A stretch of 64,000 nt of DNA from Sphaerisporangium corydalis (GTDB lineage: Bacteria; Actinomycetota; Actinomycetes; Streptosporangiales; Streptosporangiaceae): positions 1 through 64,000 of the forward strand of contig NZ_JANZYP010000020.1 of NCBI RefSeq assembly GCF_025506355.1, in the 5' to 3' direction. Shown piece after piece: positions 1 through 8,231 of this stretch. Made by a program: the position numbers and the translations under genes. Positions within the stretch are counted from its first letter, which is position 1, and each line of letters starts with the position of its first letter. A model generated the notes under the pieces. The model had not been told where the DNA came from. It worked only from the letters and a program-made list of their open reading frames with translations, and ran no database searches.

Positions 1-26
1 TGGGGTGGGTGGTTCGGGGTCGGGGG

Positions 27-1469
27 TCATGTTTTGATGGGGATCCTTGTGTTGTCGACGGTCAGGCGTGCCGCGGTCCGTTCCGCGGTGCCGCGCGCCC
101 AGCGGCCCGTCGTGATGATACCGAGCAGCAGCACGATCGCCCCGTACCCGGCGATGATCCACCAGCCGGCCAGGCTCGCCTTGGTGAAGCCCTCGCGCAG
201 CGGTCCGGTGATGCCGAACGCGAGCACCGACCCGGCGACCGCCACCCCGAGCGACTGGCCGATCTGCCGGCTGGTCGAGGCGACGGCGGCGGCCACCCCG
301 GCCTGCGCCAGCGGCATCCCCGAGACGGCGGTGTTGGTCACGGGCGCGTTGACCATGGCGAAACCGAACCCGAAGACCGTGTAGCTCACCAGCAGCCAGG
401 CGAGCGGCGTGGTCTCGGTCAGCCGGGTGAGCATGAGCCCGCTCGCGGTGATGGCGACCCCCGCCATGATCAGCGAGGGCCGGGAGCCCCGCTCCCCCAC
501 CAGCCGCCCCGACAGCGGCGCGAACACCACCGCCATCGCCGCGATCGGCAGCGTGCTCAGACCCGCGTGGAACGGGGACAGGCCCCGGACGTCCTGGAGG
601 TACAGGGTGTTCAGGAACAGGAACGCGCCGAACCCGGCGAACGCGCTGATCGCGATGGCCGAGGCCCCCGAGAAGGGCGCGCTGTGGAAGAACCGCAGGT
701 CGATCAGGGGTTCCCGGCGCCGGCGCTCGTAGACGATCAGGGCGGCCAGCGCGGCGACGGCGGCGACCGAGAACGCGAGGATCAGCGGCGACCGCCACCC
801 TCTGCTGGGCACCTCGATGATGGCGTACGTGAGCGAGGCCAGGGTGACGATGACCAGCGCCTGCCCGACGGGGTCGATCCGGCGGGGCCGCGGCGCCCGC
901 GACTCGGGCACGAACAGGGCCGTGAGCACCAGGGCGGCGACCGCCACCGGCACGTTGATCCAGAAGATGGCCCGCCACCCGACCGAGTCGACGAGCACCC
1001 CGCCGACCACCGGCCCGAGGGCCATGCTGATGCCGACCACGCCTCCCCACAGCCCGATCGCGCGGGCGCGTTCCCGCGCGTCGGTGAAGGTGTTCGTGAT
1101 GATCGACATGGCGACCGGGTTGAGCATCGAGCCGCCGACCGCCTGCATGACCCGGAAGGCCACCAGCCAGCCGAGGCTCGGCGCCAGTCCGCAGAGCAGG
1201 GACCCCGCCGCGAACACCACCAGGCCGACCTGGAACGTCCGGCGGCGCCCGACCCGGTCCGCCGTGGAGCCGGACAACAGCAGAAGGCTCGCGAGCACGA
1301 GCGTGTAGGCGTCGATCGTCCACTGCATTCCCGAGACCGGGGCGTGCAAGTCGTGCTCGATCGACGGGAGCGCGACGTTCACGATGGTGTTGTCGAGCCC
1401 GACGATGAGCAGGCTCATGCAGCAGATCAACAGGACCAGCATCCGTCTCCGGCGGCTGAGCTGGGTCAC
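27..1469 (-). CDS. MFS drug transporter, DHA2 (EmrB/QacA-like) family
   Basis: This is a proton-coupled multidrug efflux permease of the inner membrane, of the 14-helix DHA2 class. The protein opens with a hydrophobic helix carrying the DHA2-type motif GLDNTIVNVALPSI. It continues with the loop motif GSTADRVGRRRTF (motif A), RVMQAVGGSMLNP (motif B) and GPVVGGVLVDSVGWRAIFWIN (motif C region). The length of about 480 residues fits the family. I chose the GTG start beginning VTQLSRRRR because a GGAG lies just upstream; a start 22 codons earlier would place non-family residues in front and run into the operator. It diverges from the dehydrogenase gene, and inverted repeats in the intergenic region suggest repression by an unlinked MarR/TetR-type regulator. 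The substrate cannot be told from sequence. Confidence 0.9.
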   Translation of the reverse strand: MTQLSRRRRMLVLLICCMSLLIVGLDNTIVNVALPSIEHDLHAPVSGMQWTIDAYTLVLASLLLLSGSTADRVGRRRTFQVGLVVFAAGSLLCGLAPSLGWLVAFRVMQAVGGSMLNPVAMSIITNTFTDARERARAIGLWGGVVGISMALGPVVGGVLVDSVGWRAIFWINVPVAVAALVLTALFVPESRAPRPRRIDPVGQALVIVTLASLTYAIIEVPSRGWRSPLILAFSVAAVAALAALIVYERRRREPLIDLRFFHSAPFSGASAIAISAFAGFGAFLFLNTLYLQDVRGLSPFHAGLSTLPIAAMAVVFAPLSGRLVGERGSRPSLIMAGVAITASGLMLTRLTETTPLAWLLVSYTVFGFGFAMVNAPVTNTAVSGMPLAQAGVAAAVASTSRQIGQSLGVAVAGSVLAFGITGPLREGFTKASLAGWWIIAGYGAIVLLLGIITTGRWARGTAERTAARLTVDNTRIPIKT

Positions 1470-1483
1470 GTTGCTCCAAGAGG

Positions 1484-1516
1484 TTGTAGGACTACAATGT
1501 TTACCATAGTACAACC
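1484..1516. promoter_or_regulatory. Nested inverted repeats, probable repressor operator
   Basis: A 14-bp palindrome, TTGTAG-GA-CTACAA, lies at 1484-1497. It is nested in a wider repeat in which GGTTGTA at 1482-1488 is mirrored by TACAACC at 1510-1516. The site sits about 15 bp upstream of the efflux pump start and 100 bp upstream of the divergent dehydrogenase. This is the usual arrangement of a MarR- or TetR-type operator. No regulator gene is adjacent. Confidence 0.55.
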
Positions 1517-1612
1517 AATCTCCCCCGTGTCCCATTTATGCCCTTGACCTGCGGATATATGACCATAGTTCGGGGCAGGACACAGGTCGTCGCGCTCACG
1601 GGAGGTGCCGCA

Positions 1613-2836
1613 ATGGCCGGAAACAAGGCGGTCGCGTACCAGGGACCCGGCCGGGTCGAGGTCGTGGACACCGACTATCCCGAGTTCGAGCTGAAGGACG
1701 GCCCGGGGGTCAACCCCGCCAACGTCGGCCGCAAGGTCCCGCACGGCGCCATCGTCAAGGCCGTCGCGACGAACATCTGCGGCAGCGACCAGCACATGGT
1801 GCGCGGCCGGACCACCGCCCCCACCGGCCTCATCCTGGGCCACGAGATCACCGGCGAGGTCGTCGAGACCGGGCGGGACGTCGAGTTCATCAAGGTCGGC
1901 GACCTGGTGTCCGTCCCGTTCAACATCGCCTGCGGCCGGTGCCGGAACTGCAAGGAAGGCAAGACCGGCGTCTGCGAGAACGTCAACCCCGACCGGCCAG
2001 GCTCGGCGTACGGATACGTCGACATGGGCGGCTGGGTCGGCGGGCAGGCCGAGTACGTGCTGGTGCCGTACGCGGACTGGAACCTGCTCCGCTTCCCCGA
2101 CAAGGACCAGGCGATGGAGAAGATCCTCGACCTGGCCATGCTGGCGGACATCTTCCCCACCGGGCACCACGGGTGCGTCACCGCCGGGGTGGGACCCGGC
2201 TCGACGGTCTACATCGCGGGCGCGGGACCGGTCGGGCTGGCCGCGGCGGCGTCGGCGTTCCTGCTCGGCGCCGCGGTGGTGATCGTCGGGGACCTGAACA
2301 AGGAACGCCTCGCGCAGGCCAGGAGCTTCGGCTGCGAGACCGCCGACGTCTCCCTCGGCGACCCGAAGGACCAGGTCGAGCAGATCCTCGGCGTCCCCGA
2401 GGTGGACTGCTCGGTCGACGCGGTGGGTTTCGAGGCGCGCGGCCACGGCCAGGACGCGGGCACCGAGCGTCCTGCGACCGTGCTCAACTCGCTGATGACG
2501 ACCACCCGGGCGGGCGGCTCGATCGGCATCCCCGGCCTGTACGTCACGGGCGACCCGGGCGCGGCGGACGACGCCGCCAAGGAGGGGTCGCTGTCGCTCA
2601 GGTTCGGCCTGGGGTGGGCGAGATCGCACTCCTTCTTCACCGGCCAGTGCCCGGTCATGCGCTACAACCGGCAGCTGATGATGGCGATCCTCAACGACCG
2701 GGTGCACATCGCCAAGGCGGTGAACGCCACGCCCATCCCGCTGGCCCAGGCGGCCAAGGGCTACGCCGACTTCGACAAGGGCGCGGCGTCCAAGTTCGTC
2801 CTGGACCCGCACGGGATGCTCGGCTCACGCGCCTAA
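1613..2836 (+). CDS. fdhA: Zinc-dependent dehydrogenase, glutathione-independent formaldehyde dehydrogenase type
   Basis: This is a cytosolic NAD-dependent medium-chain dehydrogenase of the FdhA branch. Characterised relatives oxidise formaldehyde, or dismutate aldehydes with tightly bound NAD, without needing glutathione. The start MAGNKAVAYQGPGRVEVVD is typical of the family and follows GGGAGG at a 7-nt spacing. Visible features are the catalytic-zinc region NICGSDQHMV, GHEITGEV, the four-cysteine structural-zinc loop (CGRCRNCKEGKTGVCE) and the Rossmann glycines GAGPVGLAAAA. At 407 residues it is of family length. It diverges from an efflux pump, so the pair may answer a toxic aldehyde. Related glutathione-independent aldehyde dismutases remain possible. 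Confidence 0.88.
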   Translation: MAGNKAVAYQGPGRVEVVDTDYPEFELKDGPGVNPANVGRKVPHGAIVKAVATNICGSDQHMVRGRTTAPTGLILGHEITGEVVETGRDVEFIKVGDLVSVPFNIACGRCRNCKEGKTGVCENVNPDRPGSAYGYVDMGGWVGGQAEYVLVPYADWNLLRFPDKDQAMEKILDLAMLADIFPTGHHGCVTAGVGPGSTVYIAGAGPVGLAAAASAFLLGAAVVIVGDLNKERLAQARSFGCETADVSLGDPKDQVEQILGVPEVDCSVDAVGFEARGHGQDAGTERPATVLNSLMTTTRAGGSIGIPGLYVTGDPGAADDAAKEGSLSLRFGLGWARSHSFFTGQCPVMRYNRQLMMAILNDRVHIAKAVNATPIPLAQAAKGYADFDKGAASKFVLDPHGMLGSRA

Positions 2837-2873
2837 GCCGTCTCACGCATAAGCCGTCACACGCGAAGGCCGT
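2824..2873. repeat. Three degenerate 16-18 bp repeats over the fdhA stop
   Basis: CTCACGCGCCTAAGCCGT (2824-2841), CTCACGCATAAGCCGT (2842-2857) and CACACGCGAAGGCCGT (2858-2873) are head-to-tail. The first contains the real TAA stop codon and the second contains another TAA. The last codons of the gene thus appear to have been duplicated beyond the stop. Confidence 0.7.
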
Positions 2874-2947
2874 GCGCGGAGAACAAGAACGGCGCACGCC
2901 CGTCGGCCGCGGCGCTCGCCGGCCGCCGCGGTCGCCGGGGATGGGGA

Positions 2948-2988
2948 CGGGCCCCGTCATGGCCGGTGGACGGCTGTGACGGGGCCCG
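2948..2988. terminator. Terminator-like hairpin between convergent genes
   Basis: A perfect 12-bp inverted repeat, CGGGCCCCGTCA and TGACGGGGCCCG, encloses a 17-nt loop. It lies 16 bp beyond the cellulase stop and 112 bp beyond the dehydrogenase stop, so it can serve both converging transcripts. There is no U-tract, as is common in actinobacteria. Confidence 0.7.
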
Positions 2989-3003
2989 CAGTCGGGGGAA
3001 GGG

Positions 3004-5346
3004 TCAGGAAACGGGCGGGTTGGCGTTCTGCAGGAGCTGGCGGAACTGCGCCGAGAACCAGGCGCCGGAGATCGGCGCGTTGGCCAGGGCACCGCTCATG
3101 CTGTTGCCGTTGCGCTCGTTGCCGGTGTAGGTCGGGTCGCACATCCGGTCGAAGCCCTTGCCCTCGTTGTTCGGGATCTCCGAACTGGACCCGTCGGACT
3201 CACCCGGAGGCTTGATCCAGACGTAGGCGTCGAGGCCGGTGGCAGGGTTCGCCCTGGGCCGCTCGCCGAGGCCGGCGCCGCTCTGGTTGCACCAGTTGCC
3301 GGCGTGGATCCGCCGGTCGACGCGGGACTGGTCCACGAAGGTGTTGACGTCGGTCGACGTGCTCGGTCCGCTCGGACGGGCAGAGCCGCCCCAGCCGTTG
3401 CGAGAGGTGTCGATCAGCATGCCGATGTTGGAGCTGAAGCCCTCACTGATGAGCCGGTTGCGGAACGCCTGGGCGTAGGTCAGCTCGTCGACGTAGAAGT
3501 TCCAGTCGACCCAGTGGGACTGCCGCACCGACTGGCCGTTCACGCTGGTGTTGATCGTGAAGTACGGCTCGGTCAGCGCCGAGTAGTTGGCGGTGTTGGT
3601 GATGAAGCCGTCGACGCTGGCGACACCGGCGGTGGCGCCGCGGGCGGTGCTGGCGAAGAGCTGCGCCGACGGGCCGAAGTTGGTGTCCCAGCCCAGCCAG
3701 CCGTGGTGGGCGGCGTCGATGTAGGTGTAGACGTTCGTGATCGCGTGCAGCTTGTTCAGGGCGTACTGGACACCCTGGACGTAGGCGCCGGACGACTGGG
3801 CCTCGGCGCACGCCGCCACGTTGGTGTTGGTGATCAGGTTGGGCAGCGAGTCGATCTCGATGATCGTCACGATGCGCAGCGCCGAGTACTTGGACTGGCT
3901 CAGGATCGCGGCGATCGGGTCGATGTACTCGGTCTTGTACCGGTTGAGACCGTTCTGAGCGATCTTCAGCTCACCGTTGGAGGCGAGGGCCGAGCAGTCG
4001 CGGTTCGGCAGGTTGTAGATGACGAACTGGATGGTCAGCGGGGCGCTGCCGTTGGCGGCGTCCTGGGTCAGCGCCGCGTCCAGGTGGGCGGCGAGGCCCT
4101 TGGCGCTCGACGTGCCCGCGATGGCGGCGATGCGGTCCAGCCACACGCCGGTGGAGACGTTGGCCACGGCGGAGCCGCCCGGCTCGGCGGAGGCCTTGCT
4201 CGCCCAGTCGGAGTTCACGTAGCCGGTGGCGCCGGCGTACGGGTTGTCCACGTGAGTGCCGCCGTTGCCGCCGCCGGTGTCGTCGTCGGCCTCGGTCGCG
4301 GTGACCGCGACGGAGGTCAGGCCGGAGGAGGCCACGGTGATGGTCCGCGAGCCGTTTGTGGTGTCGGTGTCCTGCGCGGCCGACAGCGTCACGTTCTGGG
4401 CGGTGTTCCAGTTGGACGTGGTGAACGTCAGGCTGGAACCGCCGGTGACGGTGATGTTGGTGTCACCGCTGCCCGCGGTCGAGGTCACCGACACGTTGCC
4501 GCTGGGCTGCCGCGACAGGCGCACGCCGTAGGTGGCGGTCGATCCCTCGGGCACGCTCACGCTGGTCGGCGACACGACGAGGGACTGCGTCCCGGTGCTG
4601 GTGTCGTCGTCGGCCTCGGTCGCGGTCACCGCGACGGAGGCGAGACCCGAGGAGGCGACGCTGATGGTCCGCGACCCGTTGGTGGTGTCGGTGTCCTGCG
4701 CGGCCGAGACCGTCACGTTCTGCGCGGTGTTCCAGTTGGACGTGGTGAACGTCAGGCTGGAACCGCCGGTGACGGTGACGTCGGAGTCACCGCTGCCCGC
4801 GGTCGAGCTCACCGTCACGTTGCCAGTCGGCTGCGCCGCGAGCCGCACGCCGTAGGTGGCCGTGCCGCCCTCGGGTACGGTCACCGAGGTGGGGCTGACC
4901 ACCAGCGACTGGGTTGTCCCGCCGCCCTGGCCGGTGCACGTCGTGCCGTTGATCGCGAAGCTGCTCGGGTTGGTGTTGGTGCCGGTGAAGGTGCCGTTGA
5001 AGCCGATGCTCCACGAGGCGCCGGTGCCCTGGGCACCGTTGTACGACATGTTGGACGCGGTGACGTTGCTGCCGGACTGCGACCAGTTGGCGGTCCAGCC
5101 CTGGCTCACCTGCTGGTTACCGGGAAAGGCGAAGGTCAGCGCCCAGCTGGTGAGCGGGTCGCCGAGGTTCTTGATGGTGATGTTGCCGCCGAACCCGGTG
5201 CCGCCTTCCCAGGCCTTGGCGTAGGTGACCTCGCAGGCCACGGCGGCGTTGGCCGAGATCGGGCTGGCGACGAGCCCGAGGGCGGCGAGCAGCAACACTG
5301 TCACCGCCGTCAGCGCTCTGCGCCAGGAACTCTTGTGGGGTCCCAT
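3004..5346 (-). CDS. Secreted GH6 cellulase (exo-type) with CBM2 and two beta-repeat linkers
   Basis: This is an extracellular cellobiohydrolase-type enzyme that cleaves cellulose from the chain end. Residues 1-35 are a Sec signal (basic MGPHKSSWRR, hydrophobic core, ANA-AVACEV cut). Residues of about 36-138 form a family 2 cellulose-binding module, with Cys near each end and conserved Trp residues. Two near-identical repeats of about 105 residues follow (SLVVSPTSV-VPEG...ATEADDDT), resembling Calx-beta-type spacers. The rest is the GH6 domain. It shows YNLPNRDCSALASNGE with the putative acid Asp, EIDSLPNL, and WVDWNFYVDELTYA. The long loops fit an exoglucanase (Cel6B/CbhB-like). A CebR-type box lies 86 bp upstream, so induction by cellobiose is likely. 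Confidence 0.93.
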   Translation of the reverse strand: MGPHKSSWRRALTAVTVLLLAALGLVASPISANAAVACEVTYAKAWEGGTGFGGNITIKNLGDPLTSWALTFAFPGNQQVSQGWTANWSQSGSNVTASNMSYNGAQGTGASWSIGFNGTFTGTNTNPSSFAINGTTCTGQGGGTTQSLVVSPTSVTVPEGGTATYGVRLAAQPTGNVTVSSTAGSGDSDVTVTGGSSLTFTTSNWNTAQNVTVSAAQDTDTTNGSRTISVASSGLASVAVTATEADDDTSTGTQSLVVSPTSVSVPEGSTATYGVRLSRQPSGNVSVTSTAGSGDTNITVTGGSSLTFTTSNWNTAQNVTLSAAQDTDTTNGSRTITVASSGLTSVAVTATEADDDTGGGNGGTHVDNPYAGATGYVNSDWASKASAEPGGSAVANVSTGVWLDRIAAIAGTSSAKGLAAHLDAALTQDAANGSAPLTIQFVIYNLPNRDCSALASNGELKIAQNGLNRYKTEYIDPIAAILSQSKYSALRIVTIIEIDSLPNLITNTNVAACAEAQSSGAYVQGVQYALNKLHAITNVYTYIDAAHHGWLGWDTNFGPSAQLFASTARGATAGVASVDGFITNTANYSALTEPYFTINTSVNGQSVRQSHWVDWNFYVDELTYAQAFRNRLISEGFSSNIGMLIDTSRNGWGGSARPSGPSTSTDVNTFVDQSRVDRRIHAGNWCNQSGAGLGERPRANPATGLDAYVWIKPPGESDGSSSEIPNNEGKGFDRMCDPTYTGNERNGNSMSGALANAPISGAWFSAQFRQLLQNANPPVS

Positions 5347-5431
5347 TGTCTGTTTTTCTCCCTCACGAAACTGATGGGTTCCGCCGTCTTCTTGAGACGG
5401 CCAAGCAGCGCCCAGCTCGACAATCCGGCGG

Positions 5432-5445
5432 TGGGAGCGCTCCCA
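5432..5445. promoter_or_regulatory. CebR-type operator upstream of the cellulase
   Basis: TGGGAGCGCTCCCA is a perfect 14-bp palindrome. It is identical to the consensus bound by the LacI-family repressor CebR in Streptomyces and by CelR in Thermobifida, both released by cello-oligosaccharides. It lies 86 bp upstream of the cellulase start. Two more exact copies occur near 61.6-61.8 kb. Confidence 0.88.
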
Positions 5446-5633
5446 TCGTGTGGTTGTTTCCGGAGGATGTACAGCACATTGCGGACTGCTACCGCCCGGT
5501 GAGCGGCCGTTACCGGGAGTACGCCCCCCGCACCCCCATTGGCCTCGGGAAACGCGTACGGCCGCTCAACCGATCATCAGACAGCCCGATGAAACATTCA
5601 TTCCGGCGGTGGCCGGGCCGCCCGGCCCCGGGG

Positions 5634-6737
5634 TCAGGCGGCGACCTCGGCGCCGGCGCGCCCGCCGATCGCGAGGCGGTGCCGGGCGAACTCCCCCGCA
5701 CCCCTCTCCACCTGGGCGAACTCCCCCACGCCCCGTTCCACCTGCGCGGAGCGGCCGATGACAGAACCGTCGACGCCCTGGAGGTCGTTGACCATGGCCG
5801 CGTCCAGGACGATGGAGTTCTCGATGCCGCAGCGGGTGATCGCGCAGCCCGCGCCAATCGCGGTGCTCGGGCCGACCCGGCTGTCGACCACGACGCTGCC
5901 GGCGCCGACGTACGCGGGGCCGGTGACGCTGGAGCGGACGATGCTGGCACCGGCCTCGATCACGACCCGGCCCGACAGCGTGCTCGCCTCGTCCACCTCG
6001 CCGTCGTTCTTCGGGGTCGCGGCGGCCAGCAGCACCCAGTTGGCGTCGAGCAGGTCGTCGATGCGCCCGGTGTCCTTCCAGTAGCCGTCGAACACCTTGC
6101 CGCGCACGTCGTGACCGTGCTCGACGAGCCACTGGATCGCGTCGGTGATCTCCAGCTCGCCCCGGGCGCTCGGCGTGACGGCACGAACGGCCTCGTGGAC
6201 GGCCGGGGTGAACAGGTAGACGCCCATGATCGCCAGGTTGCCGCGCGGGACGGCGGGCCGGTCCACCAGGCGGACCACCCGGCCGTCCCGGTCCAGCTCG
6301 GCGATGCCGTGCTCGCCGGGGTCGGCCACCGGCACCAGCTCCACCTGGGCTGCGGGGCGGCGGTTCCTGAAGGACTCGACCATCCGGGCCATGCCCCCGC
6401 CGCCGAGCAGGATGTTGTCGCCGAGCACCATCAGGAAGTCGTCGTCGCCCAGGAAGTCGCGCGCGAGGCGCACGCAGTGGGCCGGGCCGAGCGGCTCGGC
6501 CTGCGGGATGCGGGTGACGCGCTGCCCGCGCTCGGCGCCGGCGGCGAGCAGCGCGCTGATCTCCGCGCACTGTGCCCCGACGACGATCCCGACGTCGGTG
6601 ATGCCGAGCCGGAGCAGGTTGTCCAGGCAGTGCTCCAGCACTGTCCGGCCCCCCACGGACACCAGCTGACCGGACATCGAGTAACTGAACGGGCGTGAGC
6701 GGCTGCCCGTACCCCCAGAAAGCACGAGAGCCTTCAT
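5634..6737 (-). CDS. NDP-sugar pyrophosphorylase, glucose-1-phosphate thymidylyltransferase-like (StrD/RmlA long type)
   Basis: The family couples glucose-1-phosphate to dTTP (or another NTP) for activated-sugar synthesis. The start MKALVLSGGTGSRSRP matches StrD-type enzymes, and GDNILLGG and GYWKDTGRIDDLLDAN are family hallmarks. After residue 240 come left-handed beta-helix hexapeptides, as in the long form, giving 367 residues. The N-terminal signature is altered. GGxGTRLRPxT reads GGTGSRSRPFS, and the segment normally PKQLVPV reads SGQLVSV, so the usual catalytic or substrate-binding lysine is missing. The C-terminus has a 10-residue in-frame duplication (AQVERGVGEF, AQVERGAGEF). It stands alone, divergent from fabD. 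It may be inactive or a sugar-binding regulator. Confidence 0.82.
   Translation of the reverse strand: MKALVLSGGTGSRSRPFSYSMSGQLVSVGGRTVLEHCLDNLLRLGITDVGIVVGAQCAEISALLAAGAERGQRVTRIPQAEPLGPAHCVRLARDFLGDDDFLMVLGDNILLGGGGMARMVESFRNRRPAAQVELVPVADPGEHGIAELDRDGRVVRLVDRPAVPRGNLAIMGVYLFTPAVHEAVRAVTPSARGELEITDAIQWLVEHGHDVRGKVFDGYWKDTGRIDDLLDANWVLLAAATPKNDGEVDEASTLSGRVVIEAGASIVRSSVTGPAYVGAGSVVVDSRVGPSTAIGAGCAITRCGIENSIVLDAAMVNDLQGVDGSVIGRSAQVERGVGEFAQVERGAGEFARHRLAIGGRAGAEVAA
5684..5743. repeat. 30-bp in-frame tandem duplication at the 3' end of the pyrophosphorylase gene
   Basis: Two adjacent 30-bp units (5684-5713 and 5714-5743) begin GGGCGAACTCCCCC. They encode the repeated decapeptide AQVERG[V/A]GEF close to the protein's end. 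The unit is a multiple of three, so the frame is kept. Confidence 0.75.
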
Positions 6738-6862
6738 CGCGTTCCCATCTCGGTCGGTCGGATGAACCTGTACCTGGGTAACCGGAGGGAACGGACTCTC
6801 AGTCGAGTGCCGGTGGTGCCGTGGTCGATCGCGCCGCCGAACATGCCTCTGAGCTGGGTCTC

Positions 6863-6901
6863 TTAGGCACGCCCGAGCGATCCTCGACCGGGCGTGCCTA
6901 A
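6863..6901. promoter_or_regulatory. 13-bp perfect inverted repeat just upstream of fabD
   Basis: TTAGGCACGCCCG (6863-6875) is mirrored exactly by CGGGCGTGCCTAA (6889-6901), with a 13-nt spacer. It ends 10 bp before the chosen fabD ATG and overlaps the alternative GTG at 6894. It could be an operator for a fatty-acid regulator, an RNA stem controlling translation, or a terminator for upstream transcription. Sequence alone does not decide. Confidence 0.5.
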
Positions 6902-6911
6902 GAACTCGGAC

Positions 6912-7838
6912 ATGCTTGCTATCGTCGCGCCCGGTCAGGGCGCCCAGACGCCCGGCTTCCTCACCCCGTGGCTGGAGGTCCCGGGAGTACGGCGGCGGCT
7001 CGCCGCGTACTCCGAGAGCGCCGGCCTGGATCTGATCACCCTCGGGACCGACGCGGACGCCGAGACGATCCGCGACACCGCGGTCGCCCAGCCGCTGCTG
7101 ACCGCCGCCGCCCTCGTCGCCGCCGAGGTGATCTTCGGGGACCTCGCCGGGCCCGCGATCCCCGCCGTGGTCGCCGGTCACAGCGTCGGGGAGTTCGCCG
7201 CCGCGGCGCTCGCCGGCGTGCTCCGGCCGGAGGAGGCCGTCGCCCTGGTCGCCGAGCGCGGCCGGGCGATGGCCGAGGCCTCCGCCGTCACGCCCACCGG
7301 CATGCTCGCCGTCCTCGGCGGCGACCCGGACGAGGTCGCCGCCGCGCTGGAACGCCATGGGCTCGTCGCCGCCAACCACAACGGCGCGGGCCAGGTCATC
7401 GCCGGCGGGACGACCGGGCAACTGGACGCGCTCCGCGCCGCGCCCCCCGCCGGGGCCCGCCTCCGGCCGCTCGCGGTGGCCGGCGCCTTCCACACGCCGC
7501 ACATGGCGCCCGCCGCCGAGCGCCTCGCCGCCGCGGCCCGCGACCTGCGTCCCGAGGACCCGCGTACGCCGCTGCTGTCCAACCACGACGGCACGCTGGT
7601 GACCAGCGGGGCGGAGTACCTGCGGCGGCTGGTCGTCCAGGTCACCTCGCCGGTGCGGTGGGACGCCTGCCAGGACACCCTCGCCGGCCTCGGCGTCACC
7701 ACCCTGGTCGAGCTCCCGCCCGCCGGGACCCTGGTGAACCTGGCCAGGCGCGCCCTGCCCGGCACGACCGGCCACGCGGTCAAGACCCCGGCCGACGCCG
7801 GCGCCGTCCGCGAACTCTTCGCGGTGGAGACGGTATGA
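6912..7838 (+). CDS. fabD: Malonyl-CoA:ACP transacylase
   Basis: FabD moves malonyl groups from CoA to acyl carrier protein for type II fatty-acid or polyketide synthesis. The start MLAIVAPGQGAQTPGFLTPW is the actinobacterial FabD N-terminus. The nucleophile serine lies in GHSVGEFAAAALAG near residue 85, and the catalytic His in AGAFHTPHMAPA. At 308 residues it is full length. The ATG at 6912 has no clear ribosome binding site; the GTG at 6894 in the same frame lies inside an inverted repeat, so I prefer the ATG. An acyl carrier gene and a fabF stub follow, but fabH, normally between fabD and acpP in actinobacteria, is absent. This is probably a second, decayed fab locus and not the essential one. 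Confidence 0.88.
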   Translation: MLAIVAPGQGAQTPGFLTPWLEVPGVRRRLAAYSESAGLDLITLGTDADAETIRDTAVAQPLLTAAALVAAEVIFGDLAGPAIPAVVAGHSVGEFAAAALAGVLRPEEAVALVAERGRAMAEASAVTPTGMLAVLGGDPDEVAAALERHGLVAANHNGAGQVIAGGTTGQLDALRAAPPAGARLRPLAVAGAFHTPHMAPAAERLAAAARDLRPEDPRTPLLSNHDGTLVTSGAEYLRRLVVQVTSPVRWDACQDTLAGLGVTTLVELPPAGTLVNLARRALPGTTGHAVKTPADAGAVRELFAVETV

Positions 7839-7890
7839 GCCGGTCCCCTCTTCGTTCAGCACCACCCGCATCCCCTTTAAGGAGACAACG

Positions 7891-8142
7891 ATGACCCAGA
7901 CCCAGACCGAGCCGGGCGCCCTGGAGACCGTGCGCCGGATAATCTTCACCGTGACCGCCGTTCCGACCGAGCAGGTCTCTCCGGAGAAGCGCTTCCTGGA
8001 GGACCTGGACGTCGACTCGCTGTCGGTTGTGGAGATCGCCGTCGCGATCCAGGAGGAGCTCGGCGTCCTCGTCCCGGACGAGGAGCTCGTACAGCTCACG
8101 ACGGTTCAGGACTTCATCAGCCGCATCGAGACCAGCCGGTGA
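7891..8142 (+). CDS. acpP: Acyl carrier protein
   Basis: This is a small acidic carrier protein of 83 residues whose serine in LDVDSLSVVEIAVAIQEE (DSL motif) takes the 4'-phosphopantetheine arm. AAGGAGACAACG places a strong ribosome binding site before the ATG. The C-terminal helix VQLTTVQDFISRIE matches fatty-acid ACPs. It follows fabD by 52 bp and ends 2 bp before the fabF remnant. It could serve fatty-acid synthesis or a lost polyketide pathway. Confidence 0.9.
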   Translation: MTQTQTEPGALETVRRIIFTVTAVPTEQVSPEKRFLEDLDVDSLSVVEIAVAIQEELGVLVPDEELVQLTTVQDFISRIETSR

Positions 8143-8144
8143 CG

Positions 8145-8219
8145 ATGAGCACCGGCCGGACCCGAGTCGTGGTCACGGGCGCCGGCGCTCTCACCCCTGT
8201 GGGCGCCGGCGCCGGGTAG
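8145..8219 (+). pseudogene. fabF (KAS II) N-terminal remnant
   Basis: Only 24 codons remain. MSTGRTRVVVTGAGALTPVG is the canonical start of beta-ketoacyl-ACP synthase II, as found right after acpP in the actinobacterial fabD-fabH-acpP-fabF order. The reading frame then stops at TAG and the remaining roughly 390 codons are gone. A hairpin follows 12 bp later. I infer a deletion that joined the 5' end of fabF to unrelated DNA. Confidence 0.75.
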
Positions 8220-8231
8220 ATCACACCGGGG

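Noticed and set aside
5634-8099. Very long open frame on the minus strand across the pyrophosphorylase and fabD
   Set aside because: Only the part up to 6737 has protein-family motifs. The rest is antisense to fabD and acpP, whose plus-strand products carry intact catalytic motifs.
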